Positions 1 through 12,369 are shown, numbered from the stretch's first letter. The stretch: DNA of 64,000 bases from Druceiella hillmani (GCA_039881145.1 JAYKKI010000052.1:14678501-14742500); one strand, 5' to 3'. Notes: generated by a model from the letters alone, not told the origin. Numbers and translations: made by a program.

Positions 1-230
1 ACGCTCCACAGATACCCAGTCGCAGGGACTGCCATAAAATCTATCCTTATATGACGGCGCAAATCAAGTATCGGTTACCCACTGCGGCCGGTATTAATTT
101 TTACGAGTATTGGCGCTCACGCAGAGCGGATCGTGGTCCCGCATATACATCCGCTACGCTTACACGCCTTTATTACCCACATTCGGCTTGCGTACGGCGA
201 TAGGCTTTAAATGATGCCTATACGAAATTT
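1..230. other. GC-rich island at left edge, candidate regulatory element or partial exon
   Basis: This block is much richer in G and C than the following 3 kb and carries many CpG dinucleotides. One + strand frame stays open from base 3 to a stop near 209 (about 68 codons, no start needed), so a partial exon cut by the window edge cannot be excluded. No domain is recognisable in that frame, and the only GT near its end (GTACGG) is a poor donor. An open frame of this length is not very surprising at this base composition. A conserved non-coding element is the preferred reading. Confidence 0.35.
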
Positions 231-3200
231 AATTGTTGTTGTCCTTTTCGTCATATTATGTGTTTTGTTACTGACTCAATGTATATATACTCAACGTATA
301 TAACCAAGAATAATAGACTCAATGATGGATGCAGTGTTAATTTATAGAGGAATAGAATTTTTAAAGACGAGTTAAAGGAAATAACAATATTTTTTTCTGA
401 AATATGAACTATATTTCTAGAGACCTATATTGTGTATGAGGTATTTTCTAAGTATTGAACCGCTTTAAATTTGAGAAATAGAACATTGCATAGAGTACAT
501 CATTATGTAATGTTCGACCACATTTTAAAATTGTCGAAATATTGTCTGCAATAGAGGCACTTCAATGCTCTTTGGACTAATAAAGTTACGAGGAATAATA
601 TTAATAATAAGCGTTAGAAGTAGCTATTCCAGAATAATTTAACTTCGTTCACAGAAAAAAATATTATAATGAAGTTAGAGTATAGCTGGATATTGATTTC
701 GCCCCAATTTGAACCAAAAATACAAATAAATTTTGAAACAGGGAACATTCTGAAATAAAGAATCATTTAAACGGTGCCATCGATACGGTTTCCAAATAAC
801 CTTAGAACGGTTAACGACATTTTTATTAGGCGAAGCAATGACAGTAAATCAGTTTGATTTTTAAAGACACTCACTTTTTAAGAGATTTAAAGAAATGTTT
901 TTAAAGAACAAAAACCGAAGATTTTAAAGGCATCAACGATGAAATGACCTTTAAATCTGCAATAGCTTATTATGTAATATGAGCTTTTACATATTTAAAA
1001 GTCATTGCTGCGTCAATCATTGCCATTTTTATATAAATATTCTACTGGGAGATCACGATTAAAAATTTTGTTTCTATAATTCTATAATATTCGCTTCCTT
1101 TACACTGCGGCCGTAAATCAGAGAGCACAAAGTGTGTAATTAAAAACTGTTCGTGTTTTCTAACCATTTTATGTACAGAATTATTCAAAGCGATAGTAAA
1201 GCAAAACAAAATAAATAACTTACCTCATAGACTATCAACTTAACTAAATATGCAGCTGAATACTTAACACCAGTACGAAATTGTTTTCGCAACAGAATGG
1301 ATATATTTCATATGGGAATGGTTAGTGACAGAGCGCACGCCGTGGCTATTACTTATCGCACGCTGGCATACTGGGGATTTGTTGTTTCACATTAGTATGG
1401 AAATTCGGAATTACCAAATGAAATTATGGAGTTGTGTTGTGCAAGTGAGTTTCTCGAGTTGAGCCACGAGGTACATAAAGAACTATTTTACGTCGAGCTG
1501 TTACCGTATTCGTGTATGCAATAGTTGACAATAATTTTATAATTGATTCTACGAGTTTTGCCACTTTTCAATCCGAATTTTTTTATTGTGACATATTTAA
1601 TTATACAATTGCATTCGTGTTTGCTAATAAAACAAACCGGATATGTTTTCATACAAAAATCTAAGCCGTTTTAAGGGCTTTACAAATTATTTACAAGTGT
1701 ATTTAATTTTTTAAGTTATACTTCTTTAGGCGCGTTATGAAAAAATGATGAGAGTGAGATTTTAAGATTCGTCACACAAAAATTACAGTATGAAGTTGCA
1801 GCGGTTGCAGTCTCGAAACAAAAGCTATTGGCACTATCGTCGCCTCTGTTCACTGTTTTCATATTCATAGTATTTATCCACATGTTTCTAGTGTCTACAT
1901 TCATACACGTGTTTTAGTTTCATATAAGTGTGATTTATATATGTGCTGATAAATTATATTCAGTAGTGATTTAAATTCAATATTTTGATTAATATATTTA
2001 CTATTCGTAAATATTAGTGAAAAAATTGTGTTTATAGAGTTATTCAAGTGCTCCAATATAATTGAGGTTATCTATCCGTATGTATTATTTAATGATGACA
2101 AGGAAGTATAACTTCTCACGCGCGTACATAAGTACACGCACCGTTTTTTTTTTGACTAAAATGACGAGAATACCAGTCGCGATGTAATTATGATCATTTG
2201 AAACATTTACAGGTATTTTTAGACTCATCCGTTTGCGTCAAATCCCATAAAATAGGACATCATTAATTTTTAAGATATTCGATTTTTTAAGCTATATGTA
2301 CTCAAATATTCCTTAATTTTGCTTTAGGCTACAAAATAGTAAAAAATAAAACTAAGTGGCCTCGGCGTCCTTTGAAAAACATTTCGCTTCTATATAGTTA
2401 TCAATAGATTTAATTTTTACATTGAATTAACTTTTTGTATTTATTACACACGTATACTAAATACAATAAGCATATGTTTACGGCGGTAACATTTCACAAG
2501 TCTACAATTCTTCCATTCATCGCAATTAAATAAAGTAATTGTTACACATTCACCATACACAGAATACGGTAGTTGACTCATTCTAAATTTTGATATTTTT
2601 CATACAATATTGTGAAACATAATTTAATTAAAAACCAGTCTTTCAAAAATTGATTGAAAAATAAGCCACTTGTAGGCTTCTAAATTTGAAGATACGGATA
2701 GAGTTGGGTATATCCCTGTCTCTTTACCTCTCATAGAGTATAATGTGCAATAATAAAAATGACCTCACAACACAGTATTGCCGTCCTTCTCTAAAGGTTA
2801 AATTTAAACTTTTATAACTCGGTTAATTTTTAAGATTATTAAAAAAAAATTCACTCTTCATCAGCTTGTACCTTGAAATTATGATTAATGAACCAAAAAA
2901 AATTTGTCAAATACCCAATTATGATGCCCCGTAATACTGTCAGGTCTCAACTGATGATAGCATAATGGTAACAGAACCTGCTTCTACAATCTTAATTAGC
3001 ATCAAATAATTGAACCTTAATATTTAATTACAGGGGAGGAGAACCTTTTCATTACATAAGTATACTCGTATATATTTTTTCTGTATCTTCGACCATAGAA
3101 AATGTAATATTTCTGAAATTAGGTCTTGTCTTAAATGGATAGAGGCATATGATTAGCACAATTATCGTTATATTGTAAGTGTAATGAAATTCCTTCACTT

Positions 3201-3539
3201 TTTATTAATATACTTAATCATTTCAACAGTTCATCATATCTAAACAGTATTTTTTCTACCTTAGCGGCTCAAGGTTTTCGATTACTTTCTGAAAGATTCT
3301 TCTCATTAACTCTATGGCAACTGTATTAATATGTTACGTATTCCTTTTTCTTGAAAGGATATCAACCTTGTTTTCGGTACTTTAGTTGAATTTAGTAGAA
3401 ACTATTAATAAACACGTCTCAAATAAGGTTTGTCGTCCACAAGGTTACTAATAATTTAATATATTTTTACTGCATTGTAAACCGGAAATGAACTAAACAA
3501 ACACGCAACGCGTACACGTCTATGTAATTAAATCCTGGT
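231..3539. other. AT-rich non-coding stretch, nothing recognised
   Basis: Long AT-rich DNA with frequent stops on both strands. No long frame, recognisable repeat family or structured RNA was seen. The 62-codon minus-strand frame at 1716-1904 has no recognisable motif and is taken as chance. Confidence 0.5.
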
Positions 3540-3845
3540 CCAATTTGACACATGACTCTGGAAGCGGCTCGCCGCTAGCTGTCCAGCCCGCTGGATATAT
3601 ATTAAACGAATCGCGCGTCGCTCATGCGTAGCCGTCACGTGGCCCCGACAGCGGCGCGCGCCGACAAATCCGCTAATTCTTTCCGCGTCCGGCGATTAAA
3701 TTCCGGACGGATTATGCAGTTAAATCGGTCGCCGCGTTCCATTTCCGCCTCCGCATCTGGCCGCCTGTCACGGAATTGCGGGCGGTGCTGCGGTGGGCGG
3801 CAACAAATTGTTACGGTTTTATATGCGAAAGTGTTTAGTTGAACC
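3540..3845. other. GC-rich, CpG-rich island, candidate conserved non-coding element
   Basis: A sharp rise in GC with runs such as gcggcgcgcgccgac, standing out from AT-rich flanks on both sides. The 72-codon + strand frame inside it (3624-3842) is arginine- and serine-rich without a recognisable domain, as expected when GC-rich DNA has few stops. A TATATATTA lies at about 3594, but no convincing initiator is placed correctly downstream. A regulatory or ultraconserved element is plausible and unproven. Confidence 0.4.
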
Positions 3846-4711
3846 TAGTTACTGAATCTAGATATGTTTAGTGGATAAGTTCAGCATCTAACAGGAAAAT
3901 GTAAATTTACAAAAATATTTTTGTATATAATAACCTGAGAAATGCAAAAATTAAGTCCGTTTTTAGAAAAACGTGAAACGCCAGCATTGATTACTGTAAG
4001 ACTAAGAAGACACTTGTTAAATTAATTTTTAATTAACTTATACCAAAATATTTATTTTAAATAATAATGTTAAATATTTATTATAATGTCAAATATTTTT
4101 TTTAAATAATATTTGATTAGAAATAAATTAAAATGCACACTTCGGATAAAAGTAAAATTATCATTGATTACATCTACACAACCACAATACTGCAAGATTT
4201 ACCAAAGCACAATTAATTTTATGTTAATTTCCGTAATATAGTATGTAACCAAGAGTATTCTCGTAAAGTAGCTGTGAAATAAACTTAAATAAATAAATTT
4301 AAAATCTAGATACCTCATACTATTATCAGAGACTTAAATGAAGGTAAAGATAAAGGTCTAATAAGGCAAAGCAGTATATACTGTATTATATTATCGCTAT
4401 AAAACTATGACAGATGCATGAGAAAACTATGATAGTTTTAAAGGATTATATATGAGTAGGTTAAAACTTATTATTTATCTTTCATATACGTATAAGAGCA
4501 AATAGGTAACTAGTTTCTTGCTAATATATACGCATAAAATTAAATAGTAGGTAGTTAAACGATATTTACTTATCTTGGGTAGATATTGATCTGTTCAGGG
4601 TTTCATCTGTTCTATGTTATCAGTATATAATCCAAAAATTATATAACGATAAAAGAGAACAGATAAAACTAGATTAGGTACAGTTGAGCTCATAGGTCAT
4701 GGTTTCCTTAA

Positions 4712-4784
4712 TAATGAAATTGTAACACAGTGAATTATGTCTATACACATAATGAAATTTTAACACAGTGAATTCTATATAGAA
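4712..4784 (+). repeat. Short tandem duplication, period 38 bp
   Basis: The phrase aatgaaattNtaacacagtg occurs at about 4713 and again at 4751, with matching flanks. It lies immediately upstream of the interspersed-repeat relic at 4785. Confidence 0.7.
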
Positions 4785-4980
4785 ATGAAAAATATTTTTA
4801 AAAAAGTTGTTGGTTTAACGTATAGAATGCTAGTGGAAGCCGGAAAACATGTTTTTAGAATTTTTGTTTGTCTGTCTGTTTACATGTGTGTTAATTTGTT
4901 TTTCAATCACGCAAAATCTATTGCATGCATTTTGATGAAATTTAGTATGGTAATAGTTTACGCCCTTGAGTAACATATAA
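4785..4980 (+). repeat. Old interspersed repeat relic (copy 1)
   Basis: The segment contains ttgtctgtctgttt followed by gcattttgatgaaattta and gtatggtaatagttta. This resembles a widespread insect repeat tail that I know mainly from lepidopteran genomes. It ends directly in a (GT)n(TA)n microsatellite. A diverged copy lies at 6800-7030. Both copies hold a chance open frame (62 and 73 codons) with similar translations, which is explained by common repeat ancestry rather than by a gene. Confidence 0.55.
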
Positions 4981-4981
4981 G

Positions 4982-5032
<51 letters not shown>

Positions 5033-5038
5033 TATATT
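4982..5038. repeat. (GT)n(TA)n microsatellite
   Basis: A run of GT dinucleotides passes into TA dinucleotides with single interruptions. It is attached to the 3' side of the interspersed repeat, as microsatellite tails often are. Confidence 0.95.
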
Positions 5039-5369
5039 ACGATTTGGAACTACCAAAGTCGTCTATTAGCCTTTTTAGTTTTTTAATATACTTTATGCTA
5101 ATTGAATTATGGGAGAAAATAACATATAATACAATAACAAAACCGGTAGTTTTAAATCATTAACCTTACCGTTGGTAACCAAATAAATAAAACTACGTTA
5201 ATTCACATACTAAATTTAAGATATTTAATAAGATCACAAATAAGTCAACCTTAAAAGTGAGCCATTTGAAGCTGAGATTAAACTATTTTTAAAGTTCGTA
5301 CAACGTACTCCTTTGAAACCAATCACGATTTAATATATAGCAATACGACTCGGTCTATTTCAGATCAAC

Positions 5370-5600
5370 GCCATTCGACCCATCAATCTCTAGATTGCAC
5401 AATAAAAGCTTTGGCGCAGATATAATTATGGAATTATTACCTGTACAAATCGTGGCCTCGCAATATATGAGCACGTCCGACCTGGAGATAGATGGCGCTG
5501 TTTGTTTTAATGCATTGCAAATCAAACGCCGCAGTGAGTTTGCTGCGCAGCCTATTCCGGCAGTGTAGCGACGGGGAGAATAGAGTTAGGCGATAAAGTT
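5370..5600. other. GC-rich island, candidate conserved non-coding element
   Basis: A balanced-composition block in AT-rich surroundings, containing tagatggcgctgtttg and caaacgccgcagtgagtttg. No frame is convincingly coding and no splice-site pair brackets it. Confidence 0.35.
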
Positions 5601-5911
5601 TAGAGAAGATGTTTGTAGTTATCTATTGACATTATTACGTTTCTCAGAATGAGCCATAAACGCTTTTTGTTTGTTAATTAGCCTTAAAGTGTTCTAAAAT
5701 GATAAATGTGCAACTTTTATATTATTCCAACTAAATAAAAAGAAACAAATGATATTAAGTAGCTATTTCCGATTTGATTTTACGAAAAACCTTTAAATCA
5801 ATGTCGATAAATGCAGTAGGTCGTTGTAAGCAATATTGTAATACGCACTTTTCAAATAAGGCGATTATGTGAGATCCAGCCAGAGTCTCTAATTTTCGCC
5901 GTTATAACCAA

Positions 5912-6220
5912 ATGCGTTATTATAACAGAGGTTGTTACAAACAATTTTTACTGTATTTTTGTACTGAAATATTTGAACAAATATTGTATGTTCTCTTTAA
6001 TAATAAAGACGATGACCGATTAGTTATAAAAATATTGAACACACCTTACAGTAAATTAGCAATATCACGCAATAGTTGCATAAGTTTTCATAAGTTGGAT
6101 GCTTTAAAAAAATTAAAAATAAATGATAATATCAATTTTATACTTAAGCGAACATGCAAAGCGATGCGTTACGTAAATAAAAACTTATTTTGTAAGCAAT
6201 ATCACGTAATAGCTGGATAA
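5912..6220 (+). other. 102-codon open frame of unknown status, C-terminal part duplicated downstream
   Basis: An open frame from an ATG at 5912. The translation is rich in Ile, Lys, Asn and Phe, as expected for AT-rich DNA, and shows no domain I recognise. Residues about 50-93 (AISRNSCISFHKLDALKK onward) are repeated by the 137-bp duplication at 6196-6333. There the same peptide is read in another frame relative to the first copy (AISRNSWISFHKLDALKK onward) and ends at a TGA at 6331. Several differences between the copies are silent (cgc/cgt, ttt/ttc, aag/aaa, atc/att, gcg/gca). This could be a degraded gene or transposon fragment, or chance. No promoter, splice sites or neighbouring exon support expression. 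Confidence 0.2.
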
Positions 6221-6327
6221 GTTTCCATAAATTGGATGCTTTAAAAAAATTAAAAATAAATAATAAAATTAATTTTATCCTTAAGCGAACACATAAAGCA
6301 ACGAGTTGGGTAAATAAAAACTTAATG
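6059..6327 (+). repeat. Diverged tandem duplication, period 137 bp, two copies
   Basis: gcaatatcac at 6059 recurs at 6196, and the similarity continues through ttaaaaaaattaaaaataaa and ttaagcgaaca to aaataaaaactta. The copies differ at many positions, so the duplication is not recent. 137 is not a multiple of three, so the two copies lie in different frames. Confidence 0.85.
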
Positions 6328-6799
6328 AACTGAAACTAAATTAATATTAGCTTTTTCTTTTATTTTTATTGTCCTATTATCTGTTTCTTTTTATTTGTAT
6401 TGTACGTATAGGGAACACGGAAAGTGGAAGTAAATTATTTTAGTTCGAGTATCTCATTGTGAAAGTATCGTTGAATAGGTCGTTTAAAAATATTGGGGTC
6501 TGTCGTAAATATTTTTTCGAAACAAGGATCCGTCTACGAAATTTTATGTTTTAACCTTTTGAATATCTGAAAAGTATTGACAATATATAGAACGAAATTA
6601 GAAGGAAAATTATTAGAGATAAGTGGGCTCTACTATTTACGAGTAACAGTTGTCCAAATTGTGACACGTAGTAAGTTCATAGAGTGAGTAGAAAGTTCAT
6701 AGAAACTCCATTCAAACAATTTAAATCAATTGCGAAAGTTATTTTTGTATTTTAAAATGTATATTTATTACATTTTTGAAAGATACCCTAGGTTGTATC

Positions 6800-7030
6800 T
6801 ATGTGTATGATAAAATTGTAATTGAATAAATTCTGTACATGGAAACATTTTTAAAAAGAGTGATTGATTTAGCGTATAGATTGATAATAAAATCTGTAAA
6901 ACCTTTATTTAGAATTTTTATGTTTCTGCCTCTATGTTATTTTGTGCGTCAATCACACAAAATATACTGGCCGGTTTTTTCAAAATTTGGTATAATAATA
7001 ATTTATAAACAAAAGCAACATATAAGAGAA
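6800..7030 (+). repeat. Old interspersed repeat relic (copy 2)
   Basis: Diverged relative of 4785-4980. Shared landmarks in order are a run around tttttaaaaa, tttagaatttttatgttt, caatcaca...aaaat, aaatttggtataataata and caacatataag. It carries a 73-codon chance frame. It directly precedes the left boundary of the 1.89-kb duplication. Confidence 0.5.
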
Positions 7031-7309
7031 GAAAAAAAATCTAATTCCGAATTCGAGTAAGGTTTTGTCTAATTATTTATGGTAATATTTAGTTATGACA
7101 TTCAAAATATTATATTTTTTTTCCTTTCGTCAATGTCAATTTTTTTTTAAATTTATTTGTAACTTACCAAATTATAGTATGCACTTAACTTAGATTGTGG
7201 ACAGTAAAGAAAATTAATTGCCACAGACTTTTAAAACTGCTGTAAATACAAAAAAACATACTTGATAACACATTATTTAAATATTTGAGTTGAACCTTCA
7301 TAATATATC

Positions 7310-7643
7310 CACAATTAAATGAAACTACGTGATGTAGTATTATTTCTACTTTCTTTAAGTTCTTTACCACGACCTAGGTTTCGTTGTATTACAACATCTT
7401 TAGGTGGGCTATTAGCAAAGAAGAATATTGCTAGGTATATCTTACACGCCGACTGAATTCATATTTAATTAGCTAGAAATTAGTAAGATTACCCCGTCTA
7501 AGCGGGTACGTTTACTAATAGCTTACCTGAAGATGTCGTAATACAACGAAACCTAGGTCGTGGTAAAGAACTTAAAGAAAGTAGAAATCACGTACATCAC
7601 ATAGTTTCATTTAATTGTGAAAAATGAATTTCTACAAAATTAA
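7310..7643. mobile_element. Foldback MITE-like element, copy in duplicate A
   Basis: Two inverted arms of about 110 bp (7310-7419 and 7511-7619) are separated by about 90 bp. The left arm starts cacaattaaatgaaactacg and the right arm ends with its complement, tttaattgtg. Both contain the core gacctaggttt or its complement. No coding capacity is present. The right end continues into aatgaatttctacaaaatta, matching the outer end of the copies at 28535 and 57473. The structure fits a non-autonomous foldback or MITE family. Confidence 0.8.
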
Positions 7644-7656
7644 TTCAATACTTCAA

Positions 7657-7684
7657 AATATATATAAATAAATAAATATATATG

Positions 7685-7743
<59 letters not shown>

Positions 7744-7774
7744 GTGTGTGTGTATATATGTGTGTGTGTATATA

Positions 7775-7809
<35 letters not shown>
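7657..7809. repeat. Complex (TA)n/(TG)n microsatellite
   Basis: Long TA runs with TG islands directly after the foldback element. They generate spurious Tyr/Ile open frames. Confidence 0.95.
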
Positions 7810-7811
<2 letters not shown>

Positions 7812-8039
7812 CGTATCCGACTGAGATAAAATTGTGGTTTTTTATTTCTATATTTCTTTATATATTCCGTAAATATATTCATATTATTTCTAATCTTGTC
7901 TTGTAAATGTTGTAATACGAGTTAATGTATGATGTAATAACCAAAACTTATTTTTAAAAATTCATAAACATTTTTTCCCGTATACGAATTAACAATTAAC
8001 AACTTCGTTTCTCTCAGATTGTAACTAAACAGCATTCAC

Positions 8040-8240
8040 TATAAACATGACCTGATATCAAGTTATAAATAAGAGTGGCTCCATGTTATCAACAGACGCT
8101 TAAGATATAGGAGAGCATTTAATAGTTTAAGTGCATTAAAATTGTTCATTAGCGCTCATTTATAATGCAATCTGGGCGCGTAAGTACCCCGATTGCAGAA
8201 TGTGTCATAAATTTCAATGCATGCTACGGGTATATATTTT
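8040..8240. other. GC-richer block within duplicate A, candidate regulatory element
   Basis: Contains tataatgcaatctgggcgcg followed by taagtaccccgattgcagaa, an island of balanced composition with CpGs. The 17-mer gtaagtaccccgattgc (8180-8196) recurs at 63219-63235. The block is copied at about 9930-10130. Confidence 0.35.
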
Positions 8241-8528
8241 TCACAGCGGTCTAATGATAAAACTCTTGGAGATTATGAAAGATTAGAATGGTGGTTTAAT
8301 TTCGAGAAACGTAGTAAAATATGAGGAATTAAAGACCCCTTATAAAAGTCCATTTAAATACCGTTCAGGTTCAATAAATATTTTTTTACGTCGTAATAAT
8401 TTCATCAATATTTTTTTACGTTAAATAGTCAATATTATTTTTTCAGTCAATATCATATGTTATGACTGCTTATTTACAAGTCAATCAATATTTACCATTT
8501 AAATTGAGGCCCGCCTAATATTATATAA

Positions 8529-8920
8529 TATAACTAGCGTGACCCGTGCGAAGTCTTCGCATTATTTATTCCATTATGAAGCTCAGATGACAGATCAAAC
8601 AAATATTTTACTAAAATTGACATATAGAGGCGCAAGTATCAAAAGCATTGAGCTAAAGCGCCACTTTATTTATACGTGAGTGGATTTGAAATTAAACAAA
8701 AATTTTACCGACCGTCAATCATATTGACGTTGAGCCGTCAGATGGCAGCATTGCTGTTTTGTGTATATAATTTTAATAATTAATTAATTTGCAAAAACAA
8801 TAGCAATAATAATTTTTTTAGTTGTCGATGCCGGTAGAGCAAGCAATTATCTATAAAATGATATATAATTTATGTGGATTAGTTGTGAGGTTTTTTCTAA
8901 AAAGGGAGAGTAACATCTTA
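8529..8920 (+). mobile_element. SINE-like interspersed repeat, 3' tail missing (duplicate A)
   Basis: Begins taactagcgtgacccgtgcg and ends at the duplication junction in gagtaacatctta. The complete form at 29198-29647 continues into accttagcgtattaatatat and a (GAT)n tail. No coding capacity. A short element with a simple-repeat 3' tail fits a SINE or a LINE 3'-end derivative. I cannot place the family. Confidence 0.65.
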
Positions 8921-9200
8921 CAAAAAAAATTCTAATTCCGAATTCGAGTAAGGTTTTTTCTAATTATTTATGGTAATATTTAGTTATGACATTCAAAATA
9001 TTATATTTTTTTTCCTTTCGTCAATGTCAATTTTTTTTTAAATTTATTTGTAACTTACCAAATTATAGTATGCACTTAACTTAGATTGTGGACAGTAAAG
9101 AAAATTAATTGCCACAGACTTTTAAAACTGCTGTAAATACAAAAAAACATACTTGATAACACATTATTTAAATATTTGAGTTGAACCTTCATAATATATC

Positions 9201-9533
9201 CACAATTAAATGAAACTACGTGATGTAGTATTATTTCTACTTTCTTTAAGTTCTTTACCACGACCTAGGTTTCGTTGTATTACAACATCTTTAGGTGGGC
9301 TATTAGCAAAGAAGAATCTTGCTAGGTATATCTTACACGCCGACTGAATTCATATTTAATTAGCTAGAAATTAGTAAGATTACCCCGTCTAAGCGGGTAC
9401 GTTTACTAATAGCTTACCTGAAGATGTCGTAATACAACGAAACCTAGGTCGTGGTAAAGAACTTAAAGAAAGTAGAAATCACGTACATCACATAGTTTCA
9501 TTTAATTGTGAAAAATGAATTTCTACAAAATTA
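9201..9533. mobile_element. Foldback MITE-like element, copy in duplicate B
   Basis: Same inverted-arm structure as in copy A (arms about 9201-9310 and 9401-9510). It was carried along by the 1.89-kb duplication rather than inserted independently. Confidence 0.8.
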
Positions 9534-9546
9534 ATTCAATACTTCA

Positions 9547-9575
9547 AAATATATATAAATAAATAAATATATATG

Positions 9576-9633
<58 letters not shown>

Positions 9634-9696
9634 TGTGTGTGTGTATATATGTGTGTGTGTATATATATTTATATATATATATATATATATATATAA
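9547..9696. repeat. Complex (TA)n/(TG)n microsatellite, duplicate B
   Basis: Same arrangement as 7657-7809 with small length differences in the TA runs. The 77-codon minus-strand frame across it is an artefact of the repeat. Confidence 0.95.
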
Positions 9697-9924
9697 TACG
9701 TATCCGACTGAGATAAAATTGTGGTTTTTTATTTCTATATTTCTTTATATATTCCGTAAATATATTCATATTATTTCTAATCTTGTCTTGTAAATGTTGT
9801 AATACGAGTTAATGTATGATGTAATAACCAAAACTTATTTTTAAAAATTCATAAACATTTTTTCCCGTATACAAATTAACAATTAACAACTTCGTTTCTC
9901 TCAGATTGTAACTAAACAGCATTC

Positions 9925-10130
9925 ACTATAAACATGACCTGATATCAAGTTATAAATAAGAGTGGCTCCATGTTATCAACAGACGCTTAAGATATAGGAG
10001 AGCATTTAATAGTTTAAGTGCATTAAAATTGTTCATTAGCGCTCATTTATAATGCAATCTGGGCGCGTAAGTACCCCGATTGCAGAATGTGTCATAAATT
10101 TCAATGCATGCTACGGGTATATATTTTTCA
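9925..10130. other. GC-richer block within duplicate B
   Basis: Second copy of the 8040-8240 block, including gtaagtaccccgattgc. If the element is functional its dosage is doubled here. Confidence 0.35.
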
Positions 10131-10416
10131 CAGCGGTCTAATGATAAAACTCTTGGAGATTATGAAAGGTTAGAATGGTGGTTTAATTTCGAGAAACGTA
10201 GTAAAATATGAGGAATTAAGGACCCCTTATAAAAGTCCATTTAAATACCGTTCAGGTTCAATAAATATTTTTTTACGTCGTAATAATTTCATCAATATTT
10301 TTTTACGTTAAATAGTCAATATTATTTTTTCAGTCAATATCATATGTTATGACTGCTTATTTACAAGTCAATCAATATTTACCATTTAAATTGAGGCCCG
10401 CCTAATATTATATAAT

Positions 10417-10828
10417 ATAACTAGCGTGACCCGTGCGAAGTCTTCGCATTATTTATTCCATTATGAAGCTCAGATGACAGATCAAACAAAAATTTTACTA
10501 AAATTGACATATAGAGGCGCAAGTATCAAAAGCATTGAGCTAAAGCGCCACTTTATTTATACGTGAGTGGATTTGAAATTAAACAAAAATTTTACCGACC
10601 GTCAATCATATTGACGTTGAGCCGTCAGATGGCAGCATTGCTGTTTTGTGTATATAATTTTAATAATTAATTAATTTGCAAAAACAATAGCAATAATAAT
10701 TTTTTTAGTTGTCGATGCCGGTAGAGCAAGCAATTATCTATAAAATGATATATAATTTTTTGAGGTTTTTTCTAAAAAGGGAGAGTAACATCTTAACCTT
10801 AGCGTATTAATATATATGATGATGATGT
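10417..10828 (+). mobile_element. SINE-like interspersed repeat with GAT tail (duplicate B)
   Basis: Starts ataactagcgtgacccgtg. It runs through gtcagatggcagcattgctg to taacatcttaacctta and ends tatatgatgatgatg. The tail is short here. It lacks the short stretch noted for copy B. Confidence 0.7.
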
Positions 10829-12369
10829 GATTAAAATATATAATATATGAAGTGATTAAAATAAAATTTGCCTAGATGAAATTTATTTAACTAAAATGTT
10901 AATTCACTTAACCTTCATTATGCTGTTAAAGTCTTAAAGTTTTCTCTATATTTCTTCATTGGTTTTTCAATTAATTTTTATATGTCGTCGGTATCAATGC
11001 GAATTCTTATATGATACTAGAAACCAAAAAGAAAAACATTTTATAGCACCAATTAAGAAAATGAGACTCGATCGTATTTTGCTCAAGTCTATTCGAAATA
11101 AAAATTAAATCGATCATTGTCTATCATTTATTTTTCGTTACTTAGTTTAATGTTAGCGTTAACGTAAATGCCAGCTGTAGCTGTGCAGTTTTACTAAATT
11201 AACTGTGTAGGTGCTTTAAGATTGTATTTTATTTTTTTATTATTGCAGCTAGATGCGAATTTGTATTCTGTGAATCTTGATGCTGTTTTTAAGAGTTACG
11301 TGATTTTACATTGTCACCGACGATATTTTACTTATATGTAAATACTTAGAGAGCGGTACTCCCGACAATGCTTAAAACCTGATTACACAGCTCTCCACCA
11401 GGTAGAAAAATGAAAACAATAGCGAAAAATAGTCAAAAGATTTTATCATTGCATCATTCTTAATAATGAGAGACCGACTATAGAGCCAGATAATAAATTT
11501 GACATCAAGAACATACCACTACAATCTTTATGAGCCATTAGATAATCTCACGTGCTAAAGCAGAACTGTAGCAAATAGCGCTATGCCCACTATGCACTAT
11601 GCCACTATTTTGCTTCGGTTACAAATTTTCGTAACATCATCTTACAATATACCGTAGTTCTTAAAACCCTCCATATATTTAAAAAATTGCAATGGGTTAT
11701 ATTATTAATTAAGCTCAAAAATACTTATTTATTCTAGTAAATTCCTAAATAAAAATTGTTAGACCATAAATACTCATTTACAAGAATAATAACTATAACC
11801 CCTACAATATGATGCTTCGTGTAAAATAATTATTTTGTTAACCACTGTTTTTATTGATTTTCTTTTGGGAAAGAAAGTTTGAATACAGTTACGTTTAGAT
11901 GACTTACATTAATTTAACGACATTATTTAACTTTTTTGAAATAAACTAACTACCCGTCATCTAACTTAAATATAAAAAGAATATTATTTATAAACTTGAG
12001 TTCTTTGCTATTTTTTAAGTGCTGCATTAAACTAAGGTTATTGGAATATAATTGTAATATTCAACTTTTTAGATACAAAACGGTAATTTTGTCATTGAAT
12101 ATGGTGTGTTAATTTATGTTTATTTATAAAACAGAATTCTTTTGAATATTTTATGTTTACCTTTTCCAATAAATAAAACATAAAATATTAAAACTAAATT
12201 CATGATAAATTTGCACATTGTCTTTCTTGCGTGAAGTTTGGTTGCATCTCGTGTTGCAGATAGTTTCAAAGTAACTGATGATAGATGTAAGATTGATAGG
12301 AAAAGTTCACTAACCTGCAGCTGGCACTCGTTGCGAGCGAAGGTATAAACTTGTTTCAAACAACGAATG
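10829..12369. other. AT-rich non-coding stretch, nothing recognised
   Basis: No island, repeat array or coding frame was recognised. A minus-strand frame of 79 codons (12120-12359) has no recognisable motif. Confidence 0.45.

Larger units (their letters stand above)
7034..8920 (+). repeat. 1.89-kb tandem duplication, copy A
   Basis: From ctaattccgaattcgag near 7041 to gagtaacatctta at 8920 the sequence is repeated almost base for base in copy B, with an offset near 1891 bp. I saw only scattered single-base differences, such as aagaatattgc versus aagaatcttgc and ttaaagacccc versus ttaaggacccc. There is also one short length difference near the 3' end. Each copy holds a foldback element, a complex TA/TG microsatellite, a GC-rich block and a tailed SINE-like repeat. 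Low divergence means a recent event, a copy-number variant, or an assembly artefact from merged haplotypes. Confidence 0.95.
8924..10795 (+). repeat. 1.89-kb tandem duplication, copy B
   Basis: Near-identical direct repeat of 7034-8920, joined to it through a run of A at about 8921-8930. It lacks a short segment (about 12 bp, around tatgtggattagttg) near its 3' end. It continues past the junction into the intact end of the SINE-like repeat. Confidence 0.95.

Noticed and set aside
4785..7060. Two similar small frames (62 and 73 codons) that look like a duplicated gene
   Set aside because: Both lie in copies of a common interspersed repeat (gattttgatgaaattt... type tail), and the similarity is explained by repeat ancestry.
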